From NCBI GenBank assembly GCA_947561585.1, contig CANNZV010000269.1, positions 1-64,000 on the forward strand: DNA of 64,000 bases. Direction: 5' to 3'. Position numbers and translations under genes: made by a program. This document shows, piece after piece, positions 33,741 to 45,000 of the stretch. The notes under the pieces are model-generated. The model was not told the origin of the DNA. It made no database searches and saw only the letters and a list, made by a program, of their open reading frames with translations. This DNA comes from Caprella mutica. Taxonomy: Eukaryota; Arthropoda; Malacostraca; Amphipoda; Caprellidae. The first letter of the stretch is position 1. Each line of letters opens with the position of its first letter.

Positions 33741-35024
33741 ACAAATAAATAAATATTGCCGATAAAATTATAACCTTCAGTAATTTTGAGATTGTTACAA
33801 GCAAAGAGTCATCATTAATAATATAAGCAGAAATTAATAGTCATAATGAATGAGTTTAACTGTACCAAGAATATTTAAAAGAAGCTGTGAGGATATATGC
33901 AGATTGGTTCAAAAGTTTCAAAACTAAAGATTTTGTAACTAAGATTCATATTCTACAAATGAAAATCGCAAACCAAATATCTGGTAGCTAAATGTCCACA
34001 CACATATCCCAACATGTGTACTGTTGCTAATATGTTAAAGCTGAAATAAGAAGTCAACAATAACTCACCTGCATCAGTTGGTGATACAACATAAAAAAAA
34101 TTTAATCGCTATCCCACACAAAAATAATTGTGTGGATTCGTCCCCATACTGGCCACCATTGTAATACCATTTTCCTTGTGTGTAACCCTGCTGTTACCAA
34201 GTTATTTATACTGACTTTCTTTTCAGTTATCTCAGTATAGTTGGGTACTCGGTTAATTAGTAAATTGATAGATAAATGGTAATATATTTATTTAAGTACG
34301 ATAAATTAAAACACTGTAAAAGTCATCCTACGATTAAAAGATACTAGAGGAAACACTTATAACCTTATCCAATTGCTTACGCGCAGGTAAGTCTTACAAG
34401 TACTAAAGCTTTGACTGAGTCCCAAGCAACCATGACACATTGTTTCAACATGGGCACCAGATGGTCAGATGGCCAAGAGATGGCAGACTGAGAAGTCCTA
34501 GAAATTACATGAGGATAATGTGGTTTTCCATTCTCATGGAATGTTACCTTGGGAGAAGATTGGTTCAATGTGGCAAAACCATCCCATTGAATTGTCATAT
34601 TGGCCCAACCTGATTACTATATAGTGTATTGACATTATATGGCTGAAACTTGATCCACAAATCGGCAGCATCTTGGGCCAAGATGGTTTCAATATAACAG
34701 TCAATGTTGTCACCATGTTGGCCCATTTTGCAAAAACCACACAGTACCAATACGATTTGTCAACCTGGTGCCCACATGTTCCCCATTAACTTGTGTTGCT
34801 TGGGGTAGTTAGCTGCTGTGGATCTAAAATGAAGGTACGACTTAGTGCTTTGAGAAACCGAATCACTTTGAATTAAGTTATGGGCTCAAATGTGATTGGT
34901 AAATTATCTAAATCTAAGTTAGTAATACTAGCTTCCGTCGTACGATAAAAGGGAAACTTTAATCGTTCCTGACTTCTATAATAGTAAAGATCTATTAGCT
35001 AATTTACTAGCTCATTTCACATTA
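33741..35024. other. Spacer stretch, no gene recognised
   Basis: Includes a moderately GC-richer part (34,370-34,830) with repeated GTTGGCCCA-type words and two overlapping minus-strand frames (34,740-34,377). These lack recognisable domains; a degenerate transposon is possible. Confidence 0.35.
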
Positions 35025-35150
35025 ACATCACCAACGGTTGGTGGTAGTTAACTTTGTTCACGGAACCACATTCCCTTCTGACTGCTTCTTCCAGTCCCTT
35101 GTATTCAGTTTCCTTTTGACATCAGTGATATGGTCTTTGCTTCCGAACGA
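35025..35150 (+). repeat. Inverted pair with 37,215-37,345 (left member)
   Basis: Shares CTGACTGCTTCTTCCAGTCC and TCCTTTTGACATCAGTGATA with the reverse complement of 37,215-37,345. The minus-strand reading contains TRDWKKQSE in both, hinting at a decayed coding or transposon fragment. Confidence 0.65.
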
Positions 35151-35474
35151 CGACTCCCCCACTAAATTGAAATAATCAATACTTGTTATTATTCCATAAC
35201 TCATCTCTAATATATAATATTCTTCAGAACTAATATTGAGTCAATAGAATATAATTTATACTTTAATTTTTCCAATAGAGTCAGTGATAATATTCGTAAA
35301 TCATGATTTGAAATCATACCAATGTGCTTCCCTCAGTTATTTTAAAGAAAGAAACTGCCTACTCAGCACTATTTTATATCCCTATATAAGAAAGGCATAT
35401 TCTATGTGTATTGGAAGTAATACGGTGGAAGATATAAGAACAAGAACGTAGTCTTGATCAAAAATTATAAAAAA

Positions 35475-35678
35475 TATGGGTAAATTCTGAGTTATTGGAG
35501 TGTTCCGCATGTTCGATCATGAAAGATAAGAAAATATAATTATTATTATTGTCTAACATTTATTTTATTTGGTATCCATGATACCTACAATCATGGATAA
35601 CAAATAAAATAAATGTTAGATTATAATAATCATGATCGAAAATGTGGATGTGTTCAATAAGTAGGAACTTGCCCCGAT
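35475..35678. mobile_element. MITE family A, copy 5
   Basis: Left GGGTAAATTCTGAGTTATTG, right GATCGAAAATGTGG and GTAGGAACTTGCCCC. Centre pairs ATAATTATTATTATTGTCTA-like arms around GGTATCCATGATACCTAC and its complement. Confidence 0.78.
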
Positions 35679-36244
35679 ACATACATTCAAATTGCTGCTA
35701 TTTTTTAGTATAGATATGTTATAAAAAAATTTCTATATCATTTTGTGTTGAGATTAACATTCAATTAATTCTAAAAATCAAATACACAATTCCGATTCCT
35801 GATATCTCATCACAAAAAGTCAATTCCCAGTCCTGGAATGACTATGGATACGATTCCAGGCAGACAATTCCCACTCTCATTCCTAATAAAAAGTTCTGTC
35901 GGATAACAAAGACTTTTGATTCCTGGATGGGGAGGATTCAGGAATCAAATTCCCATTCCCGTTTAGTGTTTCATAATCTCGCTACAAGCGAGAGAATTGA
36001 AAATGTGAGCTTTGAAAAGTCTACGGTAAATGAACCTAATGTTTCATTTACTTTTCAAAATGAATTTACTGTGAATGAAACGGATATTTTATTGATTTTT
36101 ATTAAAAATATACAATCAATGCATATAAAATTAATTTTTTTAATGGTAAATTCGTTTGATTTTTTATTTAGTTTTTTTCTTACCAAGTCAATTCATTAGC
36201 TGTTTAAATATTTATATTGTATCACTATCTTTAATTTTCTTTTG
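35679..36244. other. Spacer stretch, GGAATTC-rich, no gene
   Basis: 35,770-35,970 is rich in AATTCC/GGAATT words similar to 20,935-21,035. An open frame at 35,927-36,199 carries no recognised motif. Confidence 0.35.
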
Positions 36245-36600
36245 TAATTAATAAATAATGACTTGTTATTAATAAATAATGACTTGTTATTAATAAATAA
36301 TGACTTGTTATTAATAAATAATGACTTGTTATTAATAAATAATGACTTGTTATTAATAAATAATGACTTGTTATTAATAAATAATGACTTGTTTTTTATA
36401 AATAATGACTTGTTATTAGTAAATAATGAGTTGTTATTAATAAATAATGACTTGTTATTAATAAATAATGACTTGCTATTAATAAATAATGACTTGTTAT
36501 TAATAAATAATGACTTGTTATTAATAAATAAAGACTTGCTATTAATAAATAATGACTTGTTATTAATAAATAATGACTTGTTATTAATAAATAATGACTG
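36245..36600 (+). repeat. 21-bp AT-rich tandem array (about 17 units)
   Basis: AATAAATAATGACTTGTTATT units with a few variants (TTTTTTAT, ATTAGTAA, CTTGCTATT). Seven-codon period gives artefactual frames on both strands. Confidence 0.95.
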
Positions 36601-36625
36601 TATAACATCGACTCTAGAGGTCATA

Positions 36626-36806
36626 ACTAGGGTTGTGACAATATGCTTTATAAATCATAGATTCCAATAATATCACAGACGAAAATATGAAATGGTATCG
36701 AATACTATATACCGCTGGTGTAGAACCATTCAATACTCTTTAATTCTCTCCGTCTGTAATATTTTCAGGATCTGTGATTTGAAGAGCATATTGTCACAAC
36801 CCTAGT
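36626..36806. mobile_element. MITE family B, copy 2
   Basis: Ends ACTAGGGTTGTGACAATATG and complement, as in copy 1. Relative to copy 1 the interior is in the opposite orientation (ACCGCTGGTGTAGAACCATT versus its complement). Confidence 0.85.
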
Positions 36807-36962
36807 CATAAAAGTGTTCATAAATAGATATTCTATTCACATCATTCAATACACTGACACTAACGGCAGTTCTGGAAGTAAGGCAATGACTCTCAGCTAT
36901 AAATAAAACTGAGGGGAATTATAAAGTAGTTCAAACAATAAGGAATAAATAAATGGTAATAG

Positions 36963-37140
36963 TGGGGTAAGTTCCTTGTTATTGCACGACTCCATGTTTC
37001 CGATCGTGTGAAAATTTGAATTTAATAAATTTCCTCGACTCATAATTATACTTGAATTTAAAATGGGTTAACGAGAATTAATTTTTCTATATTTTTATGG
37101 TCGAAAATGTGGAACAGTCCTATAACTTGAAATTACCCCA
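36963..37140. mobile_element. MITE family A, copy 6
   Basis: GGGGTAAGTTCCTTGTTATT at left; GGTCGAAAATGTGGAACAG and AAATTACCCCA at right; CGTGTGAAAATTTGAATTTA-type arms. Confidence 0.75.
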
Positions 37141-37214
37141 GGTAAAGAATAGAGAAAATATGAGGGAAGTAGCTAATTAATATTTAATTATTTATTGATT
37201 TTAAAATAGGGTTT

Positions 37215-37345
37215 AGCGTCTAATTCGGAACCAAAGCACATATCACTGACGTCAAAAGGAAATTAGTACAAGGGACTGGAAGAAGCAGTCAGAAAGAAAA
37301 GTGGTTCCATGAACAAAGTCACCTTCCACCAGTCGGTAACAATGC
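37215..37345 (-). repeat. Inverted pair with 35,025-35,150 (right member)
   Basis: Reverse complement of the left member, including GGACTGGAAGAAGCAGTCAG. Followed at 37,350 by ATGGATGCAGAAAAGCTACT, which also recurs near 19,352 and (complement) 19,600. Confidence 0.65.
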
Positions 37346-37794
37346 TCATGGATGCAGAAAAGCTACTCCGTGAATGCAGTCAAAGAGATGACGGAAAATA
37401 AAACCCAAACTTACTTAATATTATTTTTATTATTAATATTTATAATTGAGGTGTGACGGTACTTATGTACAATGATTACATTAATTACAACTAAATAATA
37501 GGAATTTAACAGTATCTAATTAAAAATAAGTAATTGATGTAATTAATCCTACATTGAGATTTTCTTTACAAAATTCGTGACCTAAATTCTAAAATTTAAA
37601 TTTTATTCAGAATTTTATCTAAGATACCGAATAATTTTCTAAATTGAAATTTAATAAAAAAATTAATTTAATATTAAATTTCATTTCAGTTAAAATCTAA
37701 AAGTTAAAAAACATTAAATTAAATTCTGTGATTTAATAAAAAGTGGAAAATTTGGTGACTAGAGAAATTGCCTTAAAATAAACAAAAATAAATT
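37346..37794. other. End of spacer and inner end of the right arm
   Basis: Homology with the left arm starts at about 37,565-37,580 and improves outward. It contains TTTAAATTTTATTCAGAATT-type AT-rich DNA, no gene. Confidence 0.55.
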
Positions 37795-38250
37795 AATTTA
37801 CAATCTCTTATTTCAATTACAAGCAATAAATGGAGAAAAATAAACTAATTTACAATCTTTTATTTCAATTACAAGCAATAAATGGAGAAAAATAAACTAA
37901 TTTACAATCTTTTAATTTAATTACAAGCAATAAATGGAGAAAAATAAACTAATTTACAATCTTTCATTTTAATTACAAGCAATAAATGGAGAAAAATAAA
38001 CTAATTTACAATCTTTTAATTTAATTACAAGCAATAAATGGAGAAAAATAAACTAATTTACAATCTTTTAATTTAATTACAAGCAATAAATGGAGAAAAA
38101 TAAACTAATTTACAATCTTTTAATTTAATTACAAGCAATAAATGGAGAAAAATAAACTAATTTACAATCTTTTATTTTAATTACAAGCAATAAATGGAGA
38201 AAAATAAACTAATTTACAATCTTTTAATTTAATTACAAGCAATAAATGAA
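37795..38250 (-). repeat. 52-bp tandem array downstream of the right gene (9 units)
   Basis: Complement of the left 52-bp array: TTACAAGCAATAAATGGAG and AAACTAATTTACAATC; 52-bp spacing from 37,820 to 38,236. Confidence 0.94.
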
Positions 38251-38540
38251 GAGGCAAAAGCTCCTAGCAAAATAAACTTAATTTAAGACTGGTTTATTGA
38301 CGCAGAGGTCTTGACTTAAGTCTAGTTTGTAGTTGAACGTTTAAGTCAAAATAGACTCTTAAAATGACTTAAAATAACAATAATAATAAAGTACATTGTT
38401 GTTCACTGACGTGATGGATAATTACACAACTAATAGTAAATTAACTATTTACATCTTAACCAATTAAATAATGTGATGGAGAAAAATAGAACAAAACTAA
38501 AGAAATAAAGAAACTAATATCAGTTCGTATCATTTTCCTT

Positions 38541-38984
38541 TTTATTTACTACCAAAAGACACTTATTCATTACTTGGAATATTCCCACTGGAATACATTG
38601 GAATACTAATTATATCTATTAAATTTCCATGCATGAAGTGCAAATATAATAAATGTACACCGTATAATTAGCATTTAAATATTGCTGGAGTTTAAATAGA
38701 GTAACCATACAGTAAATTGTGAGTGCTTTCCTTATTATTGCATACGATAGTTATCCCTAGTTTAGAAAATGGCATTGTACACTAGCTGTATCCGTTTTCT
38801 ATGACCCGCCTGCGTACTCAAGGGGTGACTAAGATAGAAACTTTAATGGGGGAAAACACAATATATATTCAAAAAGAGAAGTTACAAAAATACATGGCAA
38901 TATTGTCAATGTGGAGACTTGATCTGCTACCAAAACACACAAAGTTACCTAAAGATGAAGAAATTATGAACTAGGTAGACTAGT
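38541..38984 (-). promoter_or_regulatory. 3' UTR with candidate poly(A) signals, right copy
   Basis: Reverse complement holds ATTAAA (38,842-38,847) and AATAAA (38,541-38,546) at the same relative places as in the left copy. Convergent to the left gene across the spacer. Confidence 0.5.
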
Positions 38985-39094
38985 TTAGCAGAGAATCAGG
39001 AGTAGAACCAGGGAGGTGAGACTGGTTACAAACAACTGGTTGAAGACACTAGTACCACCAGAACTGAAGAAAGTGGACTGTTGAACTGCAACAG
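38985..39094 (-). CDS. Exon h, right
   Basis: Linker and GPI signal; ends LILC-stop (Ile446). The acceptor here reads CCTTTTTACAG and the first codon change (GTT for GTA) is silent. Confidence 0.9.
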
Positions 39095-42000
39095 CTGTAA
39101 AAAGGAAACGAAAGTTAATGAAGGAATAAATTCTATATTGGAAAAAATAAAAAGATTACATACATGAGAAACACGGATTACATATAGGCATTTATACAAT
39201 TATATTTACAAATGAAGGAACAGAGACTAAATTGGGAAGAAGTAAAGGAGAAAATGTAAGAGTGAAGGTACTTATTTCACTGATGGTACCTACTTATTCC
39301 TACAGGGGTATGCTAGTAACTTATTTGACTGATGGTACCTACTTATTCCTACAGGGGTATGCTAGTAACTTATTTGACTGATAGTACCTACTTATTCCTA
39401 CAGGGGTATGCTAGTAACTTATTTGACTGATGGTACCTACTTATTCCTACAGGGGTATGCTAGTAACTTATTTGACTGATAGTACCTACTTATTCCTACA
39501 GGGGTATGCTAGTAACTTATTTGACTGATGGTACCTACTTATTCCTACAGGGGTATGCTAGTAACTTATTTGACTGATAGTACCTACTTATTCCTACAGG
39601 GGTATGCTAGTAACTTATTTGACTGATGGTACCTACTTATTCCTACAGGGGTATGCTAGTAACTTATTTGACTGATAGTACCTACTTATTCCTACAGGGG
39701 TATCCTACTAACTTATTTGACTGATAGTACCTACTTATTCCTACAGGGGTATGCTAGTAACTTATTTGACTGATGGTACCTACTTATTCCTACAGGGGTA
39801 TGCTAGTAACTTATTTGACTGATAGTACCTACTTATTCCTACAAGGGTATGCTAGTAACTTATTTGACTGATAGTACCTACTTATTCCTACAGGGGTATG
39901 CTAGTAACTTATTTGACTGATAGTACCTACTTATTCCTACAAGGGTATGCTAGTAACTTATCTGACTGATAGTACCTACTATTCCTACAGGGGTATGCTA
40001 GTAACTTATTTGACTGATAGTACCTACTCATGCATATGGAATAATTTCTCGAAGTAGATACTTCTCCATTCAATGTAGAAATGCCTTCTCTACCTAACCA
40101 AGACCTTACCAACTTTTTAATTAAACAAAAAATAGATTCCTTACTTAATTCCCGAATAACATTTTAGAGGTATAATATTTCATAATTTTCTTTAGATCAG
40201 GTCAAAGGAAGCAGGAGGTATTGCTCGTCTGTTCTTGAGAAATAACTAATTAATTTCTACGCATTATTCAGATCCAAGTTTGTGTTTCGGAGAAACTTTC
40301 ACAACAAAAACAGATGCCTTTCTCTGCGGTTCTTGTGGCACTTTTGAATCCTGAGTTTCGAACCAAAGAGAAAGATTTGGAACATCCGGAACACAAGAAT
40401 GGCATCGTTCAGAACCATTTAGTTTGTAACGAAAAAATAGACATTGGACTGTAAGGAAGTCGAAAAGTAAAAGAGAGGAAGTGTCGAATTGGACACAATG
40501 TCCTTGCCAGAACTCTCTGGAAGTTTTATGTCCATTCATCTATTAGGATGTAATCTTTTTCTTTCACTGCAGGCAGATTGAGACAGAAACAGTGGATGTT
40601 ACGAACTGACATAAACTACAGACTCAACAGTCTATTAGGTGTCACTTCTAAATTGAATAAAGATTAGATGACAAGTAAATAACAACCTAACTTTAACTGC
40701 CGTAAGTTTATGACAGTTTTTCAAGGCAATGAAATTTATTAGGCGGAGCAAAACTGTTGCCATTTCATTTCTCAGAACTAACCGTAAAGTTTGGGAAAAT
40801 CTCACAACTCCGACAGTAAACATTGAAATGAAATTAGGAGTTAAAGAAGAGTGGCACCAATTACTTACTCGGACTAAATGAATCTGCGGGTAGTTCTGTG
40901 TCTTACATGACTGAAGACAAAGAATGGTTTAAGTTTTCTTTGTTTATGTGAGTTAGGTATTTATTAATATCTTTAAAATCTCACCTTTTCTGGTGGCGAA
41001 GATGAACCGTTCAGAGTCTGCAGACCAGCCGTAGTTGTTCTTGACCTTCACAACGGCTTCGTAGTCCGTAGCGACGTCGAGGCCGTTCAGAGCGTGGGCC
41101 ATCTCGTGCCGGGTGTTCTCGGTCGAAAAGTCATTAACATCCACCTGTCGGTATTCGTCCTGCCAAGTGTCGTCAGAGTCGAGTGAGTTCTCCGCCTGGA
41201 GGAACATAAAGGATAGCGGGTATGAGAAATGACATCACGACAAATAAATAGGAGTTAGAGCAATAGTGTGATCTAGTTTGGTGTAACCAGGTCTGTTCTC
41301 CTCACCTGTGCTTTTCTGTAGACTAGCCTGTAGGCAATGATGGGGTAGTAGCTGTCTGTCTGCCAGGTGAGTGTGTAGGAGTCCACTTCTCCTCCTGCGG
41401 GGGCTGAGGTGAAGTGGGGCTGGCGGGGGAGACCTGAAGGGAAAAACGAGTTGTTCTACGTCACCATGTGTAGCAAAGAGAGTACCAATCTATTTTTTCA
41501 AAGTTATCCTGATTGATGAAATAGTGTATATTATGTACCTAGATTCTATATGAATCTTTACCGTGCAAATGGTATCCATGCTACCGTATCCTAGATACAA
41601 TCCCCCCTTACTGACCTGTCATCTGAACCACAGCGCTCTTGGTGTCGTGACTGTTCTATCCATGCTACCGTATCCTAGATACAATCCCCCCTCTACTGAC
41701 CTGTCATCTGAACCACAGCGCTCTTGGTGCCGTGACTGTTCTATCCATGCTACCGTATCCTAGATACAATCCCCCCTTACTGACCTGTCATCTGAACCAC
41801 AGCGCTCTTGGTGTCGTGACTGTTCTATCCATGCTACCGTATCCTAGATACAATCCCCCCCTTACTGACCTGTCATCTGAACCACAGCGCTCTTGGTGTC
41901 GTGACTGTTCTATCCATTCTACCGTATCCTAGATACAATCCCCCCTTACTGACCTGTCATCTGAACCACAGCGCTCTTGGTGTCGTGACTGTTCTATCCA

Positions 42001-45000
42001 CGCTACCGTATCCTAGATACAATCCCCCCCTTACTGACCTGTCATCTGAACCACAGCGCTCTTGGTGCCGTGACTGTTCTCCGCAATGCAGACGTAAGCC
42101 CCGAAGTCCTGCTCCGAAACTGGAGTGATGACGAGAGTGTGGCGGTGGGCGTCATTGGCGGTAGTGGCGTGGGTAGCGTGATTGACACTCTGTCCGTCAC
42201 GGGTCCAACTCACACGGGGACTGGGTCTGCCCCGGACTAGGCACACCAGCTCCACTTTATCTCCAGCACCAGTGCGCACGATAGCCTGGGATAGAAAAAC
42301 TATCATTAGTACGACCAGAATTGAAAAACTATCATTAGTACGACCAGAATTGCATAAATATCATTTGTACCAAAAATTTACTTTGTGACTATTTCTGGCT
42401 GTACTCACCTTCTCGGTGACTATTTCTGGCTGTACTCACCTCCTCGGTGACTATTTCTGGCTGTACTCACCTCCTCTGTGACTATTTCTGGCTGTACTCA
42501 CCTCCTCTGTGACTATTTCTGGCTGTACTCACCTCCTCTGTGACTATTTCTGGCTGTACTCACCTCCTCTGTGACTATTTCTGGATGTACTCACCTCCTC
42601 TGTGACTATTTCTGGCTGTACTCACCTCCTCTGTGACTATTTCTGGCTGTACTCACCTCCTCTGTGACTATTTCTGGCGGATATTCCACCACTATTTTCA
42701 GGACGGCTGATGCCGGTTCTCCGATTCCGTTCTCTGCCGTACACACGTAACTTCCCTCTACGTGTCGGTCTACGTTCTCCAGCGTCAAACTTTCGCCCTG
42801 AAACAACAATAACAACAAAATACTTTAGGAAACAACAACAAAAACAAAACACTTTAGGAAACAACAACAAAAACAAAATACTTTAGGAAAAGAACAAAAA
42901 GAACAAAACCTTGATAGGAGAAATGGTGAAAGACGAAAAATCCAAAACTTTCCGCACCTTATTCCCAAAATTAATTAAATTACCTAATTATTCATAGTGT
43001 TAATATCATTATTTATCCCAATTATATTCACCAAGTAATTACTTCTTATCGATGTAGCACACAGTTTAGGCTAACAAGATCGTTAAGCAACGAACTGCTC
43101 GTTAAGCAACGAACTGCTCTGCTCGTTGCCTTAACGAAGTGGCTCTCGTTAACGACATGAACGGAAATGAAAACAGAGGCGATTGCAACCCGTAGATTTT
43201 TGGTCTTTGGAGTAAACACAAACACAGGCTTTGTTATTAGTCACAGTGACGTACTAGTCTTGTTATTAGTCACATTGACGCACTAGTCTTGTTATTAGTC
43301 ACAGTGACGCACTAGTCTTGTTATTAGTCACAGTGACGCACTAGTCTTGTTATTAGTCACAGTGACGTACTAGTCTTGTTATTAGTCACAGTGACGCACT
43401 AGTCTTGTTATTAGTCACAGTGACGTACTAGTCTTGTTATTAGTCACAGTGACGCACTAGTCTTGTTATTAGTCACAGTGACGCACTAGTCTTGTTATTA
43501 GTCACAGTGACGCACTAGTCTTGTTATTAGTCACAGTGACGCACTAGTCTTGTTATTAGTCACAGTGACGCACTAGTCTTGTTATTAGTCACAGTGACGC
43601 ACTAGTCTTGTTATTAGTCTCAGTGACGCACTAGTCTTGTTATTAGTCACAGTGACGCACTAGTCTTGTTATTAGTCACAGTGACGCACTAGTCTTGTTA
43701 TTAGTCACAGTGACGCACTAGTCTTGTTATTAGTCACAGTGACGCACTAGTCTTGTTATTAGTCTCAGTGACGCACTAGTCTTGTTATTAGTCACAGTGA
43801 CGCACTAGTCTTGTTATTAGTCACAGTGACGCACTAGTCTTGTTATTAGTCACAGTGACGCACTAGTCTTGTTATTAGTCACAGTGACGCACTAGTCTTG
43901 TTATTAGTCTCAGTGACGCACTAGTCTTGTTATTAGTCACAGTGACGCACTAGTCTTGTTATTAGTCACAGTGACGCACTAGTCTTGTTATTAGTCACAG
44001 TGACGCACTAGTCTTGTTATTAGTCTCAGTGACGCACTAGTCTTGTTATTAGTCACAGTGACGCACTAGTCTTGTTATTAGTCACAGTGACGCACTAGTC
44101 TTGTTATTAGTCACAGTGACGCACTAGTCTTGTTATTAGTCACAGTGACGCACTAGTCTTGTTATTAGTCACAGTGACGCACTAGTCTTGTTATTAGTCA
44201 CAGTGATGCACTAGTCTTGTTATTAGTCACAGTGACGCACTAGTCTTGTTATTAGTCTCAGTGACGCACTAGTCTTGTTATTAGTCTCAGTGACGCACTA
44301 GTCTTGTTATTAGTCACAGTGACGCACTAGTCTTGTTATTAGTCACATTGACGCACTAGTCTTGTTATTAGTCACATTGACGCACTAGTCTTGTTATTAG
44401 TCACAGTGACGCACTAGTCTTGTTATTAGTCACAGTGACGCACTAGTCTTGTTATTAGTCTCAGTGACGCACTAGTCTTGTTATTAGTCACAGTGACGCA
44501 CTAGTCTTGTTATTAGTCACATTGACGCACTAGTCTTGTTATTAGTCACATTGACGCACTAGTCTTGTTATTAGTCTCAGTGACGCACTAGTCTTGTTAT
44601 TAGTCACAGTGACGCACTAGTCTTGTTATTAGTCACAGTGACGCACTAGTCTTGTTATTAGTCACAGTGACGCACTAGTCTTGTTATTAGTCACAGTGAC
44701 GCACTAGTCTTGTTATTAGTCACAGTGACGCACTAGTCTTGTTATTAGTCACAGTGACGCACTAGTCTTGTTATTAGTCACAGTGACGCACTAGTCTTGT
44801 TATTAGTCACAGTGACGCACTAGTCTTGTTATTAGTCTCAGTGACGCACTAGTCTTATTATTAGTCACAGTGACGCACTAGTCTTGTTATTAGTCACAGT
44901 GACGCACTAGTCTTGTTATTAGTCACAGTGACGCACTAGTCTTGTTATTAGTCACAGTGACGCAGTATTTTGAAGTAAATCGCGTTTTTTTACCCCAGTT

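Noticed and set aside
43229..44963. CRISPR-like regular array
   Set aside because: Units are contiguous copies without unique spacers, in a eukaryotic intron; it is a minisatellite. The same applies to all arrays of 28-31 bp here.
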